This document shows positions 58,738-60,923 of a stretch of 60,923 bases of DNA, piece after piece. The position numbers were made by a program, and so were the translations under genes. The DNA comes from Oscillospiraceae bacterium (lineage in GTDB: Bacteria > Bacillota > Clostridia > Oscillospirales > Acutalibacteraceae): assembly GCA_015066385.1 (NCBI GenBank), contig SVOJ01000018.1, forward strand, positions 1 through 60,923, in the 5' to 3' direction. Numbering within the stretch: position 1 is the first letter of the stretch; each line of letters starts with the position of its first letter. The notes under the pieces are model-generated. The model was not told where the DNA came from and did not search any database. It worked only from the letters and a program-made list of their open reading frames with translations.

Positions 58738-60923
58738 TTAATAGTGTGCCATGCCGCATTCGCAGTAATGATTGGTGCCGAACAGGCTGTAAAGGAAGTT
58801 GAGAATCTTCCAGATTACTTTCAGCCATGCAATGTCCGTGTGGCAGAAATGCACGCAATCGAGTTTTTCATCGCAATGAATGCAACGGTCACCGTCTGCA
58901 AAATCGTGGTGGATCATATCTGTGTAATTATCTTTATAACTGTCACCGCATTCGCAGGTGTAGGTGGTGTAACCCTGTGCGGTGCAGGTGGGTGCCGTCA
59001 CAACCGCTGTGTAGGTATGCTCTGCAAGCTTTGCAACAGACTTCGTGTAAGAGTCACCGCATTCGCAGGTGAAAGTTTCCACACCCTCTGCAAGGTGCGT
59101 AGCAGGCGTGGTGATGACAGCAGTGTAATCATGTCCCGTGGCATCCGTGTAGTCGGCAACATAGCTGTCCGTGCATTCGCAGGTGTAGGTGGTGTAACCC
59201 TGTGCGGTGCAGGTGGGTGCCGTCACAACCGCTGTGTAGGTATGCTCTGCAAGCTTTGCAACAGACTTCGTGTAAGAGTCACCGCAGGTGCAGGTGAAAG
59301 TTTCCACACCCTCTGCAAGGTGCGTAGCCGGTGTGGTGATGGCAGAAGTGTAATCATGTCCCGTGGCATCCGTGTAGTCGGCAACATAGCTGTCCGTGCA
59401 TTCGCAGGTGTAGGTGGTGTAGCCGTCTTCCGTGCAGGTGGGAGCAGTGACCACCGCTGTGTAGGTATGCTCTGCAAGCTTTGCAACAGACTTCGTGTAA
59501 GAGTCACCGCATTCGCAGGTGAAAGTTTCCACGCCCTCCGCAAGGTGTGTTGCCGGAGTGGTGATTTCAGAAGTGTATGCATGCTCACCAAAGCCCGTGC
59601 TTTCTGTGGAATAGGTGTAGCCGCAGGAGCAGGCAACCGTCTTTGTGCCCTCTGCCATGCAGGTGCCGGGAACAATCGTTTCGGAAATATCCGTTTCGGC
59701 ATTGAAATTAAAATGGCGATAGGGAGCAGTGGTCAGGATTGTATTTGAACTACCAATTTCAATCGCATTCCACTGTTCTTCAGTGCCGGAATAGGCGATG
59801 TGTTTAAATTTGCAATTATTGAAAGCCCAAGAACCGATGCTTTTTACACTGTCAGGGATAATCAGATCACCCGTCAGACCGCTGCAACCGGAGAATACAC
59901 CGTCTGCAATTTCCGTCAGCCCTGCAGGAATTTTCAATTCACCCGTCAGACCGCTGCAATTATTGAAAGCCCAAGAACCGATGCTGGTTACTCCGTCCGG
60001 GATAATCAAATCTCCCGTCAGACCGCTGCAATTATCGAAAGCCGAAGAACCGATGCTGGTTACCCCATCGGGGATGATCAGTTCACCGGTCAGACCGCTG
60101 CAATTATCGAAAGCCAAAGAACCGATGCTGGTTACCCCATCGGGGATGATCAATTCACCCGTCAGACCGCTGCAACCCCGGAATGCAGAACCGCCGATTG
60201 ATGTAAGTCCGTCAGGAAGAACCAGTTCACCCGTCAGTCCGCTGCAACCATCAAATGTAAGAATTTCGATTGATGTCACACCGGAAGGGATGATCAGGTC
60301 ACCTGTCAGACCGCTGCAACCCTGGAATGCAGAACTGCCGATTGATGTAAGTCCGTCAGGAAGCACCAATTCACCCGTCAGCCCGCTGCAACCCCGGAAT
60401 GTATGCTCACCGATTTCTGTCACACCGGCAGGGATGATCAGGTCACCCGTCAGCCCGCTGCAATCCCAGAATGCATAACTGCCGATTGATGTAAGTCCGT
60501 CAGGAAGAACCAGTTCACCCGTCAGACCGCTGCAACCCCAGAATGTATACTCACCGATTTCTGTCACACCGGCAGGGATGATCAGGTCACCCGTCAGCCC
60601 GCTGCAATCCCAGAATGCAGCACCGCCGATTGATGTAAGTCCGTCTGGAAGCACCAATTCACCCGTCAGACCGCTACAACCCCGGAATGCAGAACTGCCG
60701 ATTGATGTAAGTCCGTCAGGAAGAACCAATTCACCCGTCAGGCCGCTGCAATTATAGAACGCAGAACTACCGATTTCTGTCACACCGGCAGGAATGACAA
60801 GGTCACCCGTCAGCCCGCAGCAATCCCGGAATGCAGAACTGCCGATTGATGTAAGTCCGTCAGGAAGAACCAATTCACCCGTCAGGCCGCTGCAATTATA
60901 GAACGCAGAACTACCGATTTCTG
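58738..60923 (-). CDS. BspA-like leucine-rich-repeat surface protein (5' end outside window)
   Basis: The reading frame is open to the window edge, so the start and signal peptide are missing; 727 residues are visible. About fifteen LRR units of 24 residues (SGLTGELVLPDGLTSIGSSA-type) come first, then three copies of a 75-residue Cys-containing repeat (EHTYTAVVTAPTC...YTCEC; HLAEGVETFTCECGDSY). The C-terminus is CVHFCHTD, a hydrophobic IWKILNFLYSLF helix and CECGMAHY, as in the gene at 47221. A surface adhesin is likely. Confidence 0.9.
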   Translation of the reverse strand, partial: EIGSSAFYNCSGLTGELVLPDGLTSIGSSAFRDCCGLTGDLVIPAGVTEIGSSAFYNCSGLTGELVLPDGLTSIGSSAFRGCSGLTGELVLPDGLTSIGGAAFWDCSGLTGDLIIPAGVTEIGEYTFWGCSGLTGELVLPDGLTSIGSYAFWDCSGLTGDLIIPAGVTEIGEHTFRGCSGLTGELVLPDGLTSIGSSAFQGCSGLTGDLIIPSGVTSIEILTFDGCSGLTGELVLPDGLTSIGGSAFRGCSGLTGELIIPDGVTSIGSLAFDNCSGLTGELIIPDGVTSIGSSAFDNCSGLTGDLIIPDGVTSIGSWAFNNCSGLTGELKIPAGLTEIADGVFSGCSGLTGDLIIPDSVKSIGSWAFNNCKFKHIAYSGTEEQWNAIEIGSSNTILTTAPYRHFNFNAETDISETIVPGTCMAEGTKTVACSCGYTYSTESTGFGEHAYTSEITTPATHLAEGVETFTCECGDSYTKSVAKLAEHTYTAVVTAPTCTEDGYTTYTCECTDSYVADYTDATGHDYTSAITTPATHLAEGVETFTCTCGDSYTKSVAKLAEHTYTAVVTAPTCTAQGYTTYTCECTDSYVADYTDATGHDYTAVITTPATHLAEGVETFTCECGDSYTKSVAKLAEHTYTAVVTAPTCTAQGYTTYTCECGDSYKDNYTDMIHHDFADGDRCIHCDEKLDCVHFCHTDIAWLKVIWKILNFLYSLFGTNHYCECGMAHY
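58930..59605 (-). repeat. Three tandem 225-bp coding repeats
   Basis: The marker ACCGCTGT recurs at 59003, 59228 and 59453, exactly 225 nt (75 codons) apart, with near-identical surrounding sequence. In-frame recombination could change copy number. Confidence 0.85.
59816..60923 (-). repeat. Tandem 72-bp leucine-rich-repeat units
   Basis: About fifteen units of 72 nt (24 codons) with recurring CACCCGTCAGnCCGCTGCA on the plus strand, continuing past the window end. Confidence 0.88.

Noticed and set aside
58930-60923. Regularly spaced repeats that could be mistaken for a CRISPR array
   Set aside because: The repeats are contiguous, in frame (72 and 225 nt) and encode LRR and Cys modules; there are no unique spacers or cas genes.

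Overview
The window looks like the chromosome of a Gram-positive, anaerobic Clostridia bacterium, most likely a gut Oscillospirales/Ruminococcaceae-type organism. The reasons are: Firmicutes-type promoters (TTGACA-17-TATAAT) and AGGAGG ribosome binding sites; the rimP-nusA-ylxR-ylxQ-infB-rbfA-nrnA-truB-ribF operon in the Firmicutes order; dockerin domains, BspA-type leucine-rich-repeat surface proteins and GH92/GxGYxYP enzymes; and standard genetic code 11. No integrase, IS transposase, rRNA or CRISPR array was seen. Placement below class level is inference.

Layout. (1) 1-4714: a secreted metallophosphoesterase divergent from a TetR regulator, a GNAT, and a secreted PHP-domain protein. (2) 4757-19819: a plus-strand island of small enzymes: about seven GNAT acetyltransferase genes, three SAM methyltransferases, two P-loop kinases, a pyrophosphatase-Nudix fusion, a TIM-barrel isomerase, a radical SAM protein, a HExxH protein, a GH-like protein and an AraC-GNAT fusion. 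A toxin-antitoxin pair sits inside it on the other strand. The island is preceded by a short leader peptide and a terminator/antiterminator pair, which suggests ribosome-mediated attenuation. (3) 19907-24530: a polytopic membrane protein, shikimate kinase, a secreted beta-helix protein, tRNA-Leu(CAA) followed by an array of seven mini-hairpins, and two small conserved genes. (4) 24592-30666, minus strand: a DEAH helicase with membrane segments, an AT-rich SAP-domain gene and a GH36-like enzyme. (5) 30763-31265: a duplicated tRNA-Glu/tRNA-Met unit. (6) 31334-39177: the translation/transcription housekeeping operon, with a terminator-like hairpin in its leader. (7) 39193-43468: a dockerin-bearing subtilase followed by two cohesin-like proteins, one of them membrane anchored. 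(8) 43718-47207: TSCPD protein, nucleosidase, Maf, ComF and a split ChrA pair. (9) 47221-60923: BspA-like surface proteins, an XRE regulator, a Nudix hydrolase, GxGYxYP, a PNPOx-like protein, a second dockerin protein, a lipoprotein esterase, a GH92 mannosidase, REP-like palindromes, and the 3' part of a second BspA protein that runs off the window.

How it fits together. The secreted and surface genes (phosphoesterase, PHP, beta-helix, GH92, esterase, dockerin/cohesin proteins, BspA proteins) point to a host- or fibre-associated life. The two BspA proteins share an unusual C-terminus (CxHxCHxD, hydrophobic helix, CECGxAHY-end) that could be a surface-sorting signal. The strongest candidates for undescribed biology are the leader-peptide attenuator before the acetyltransferase island, the dockerin-protease/cohesin cluster, the CECGxAHY tail and the mini-hairpin array.
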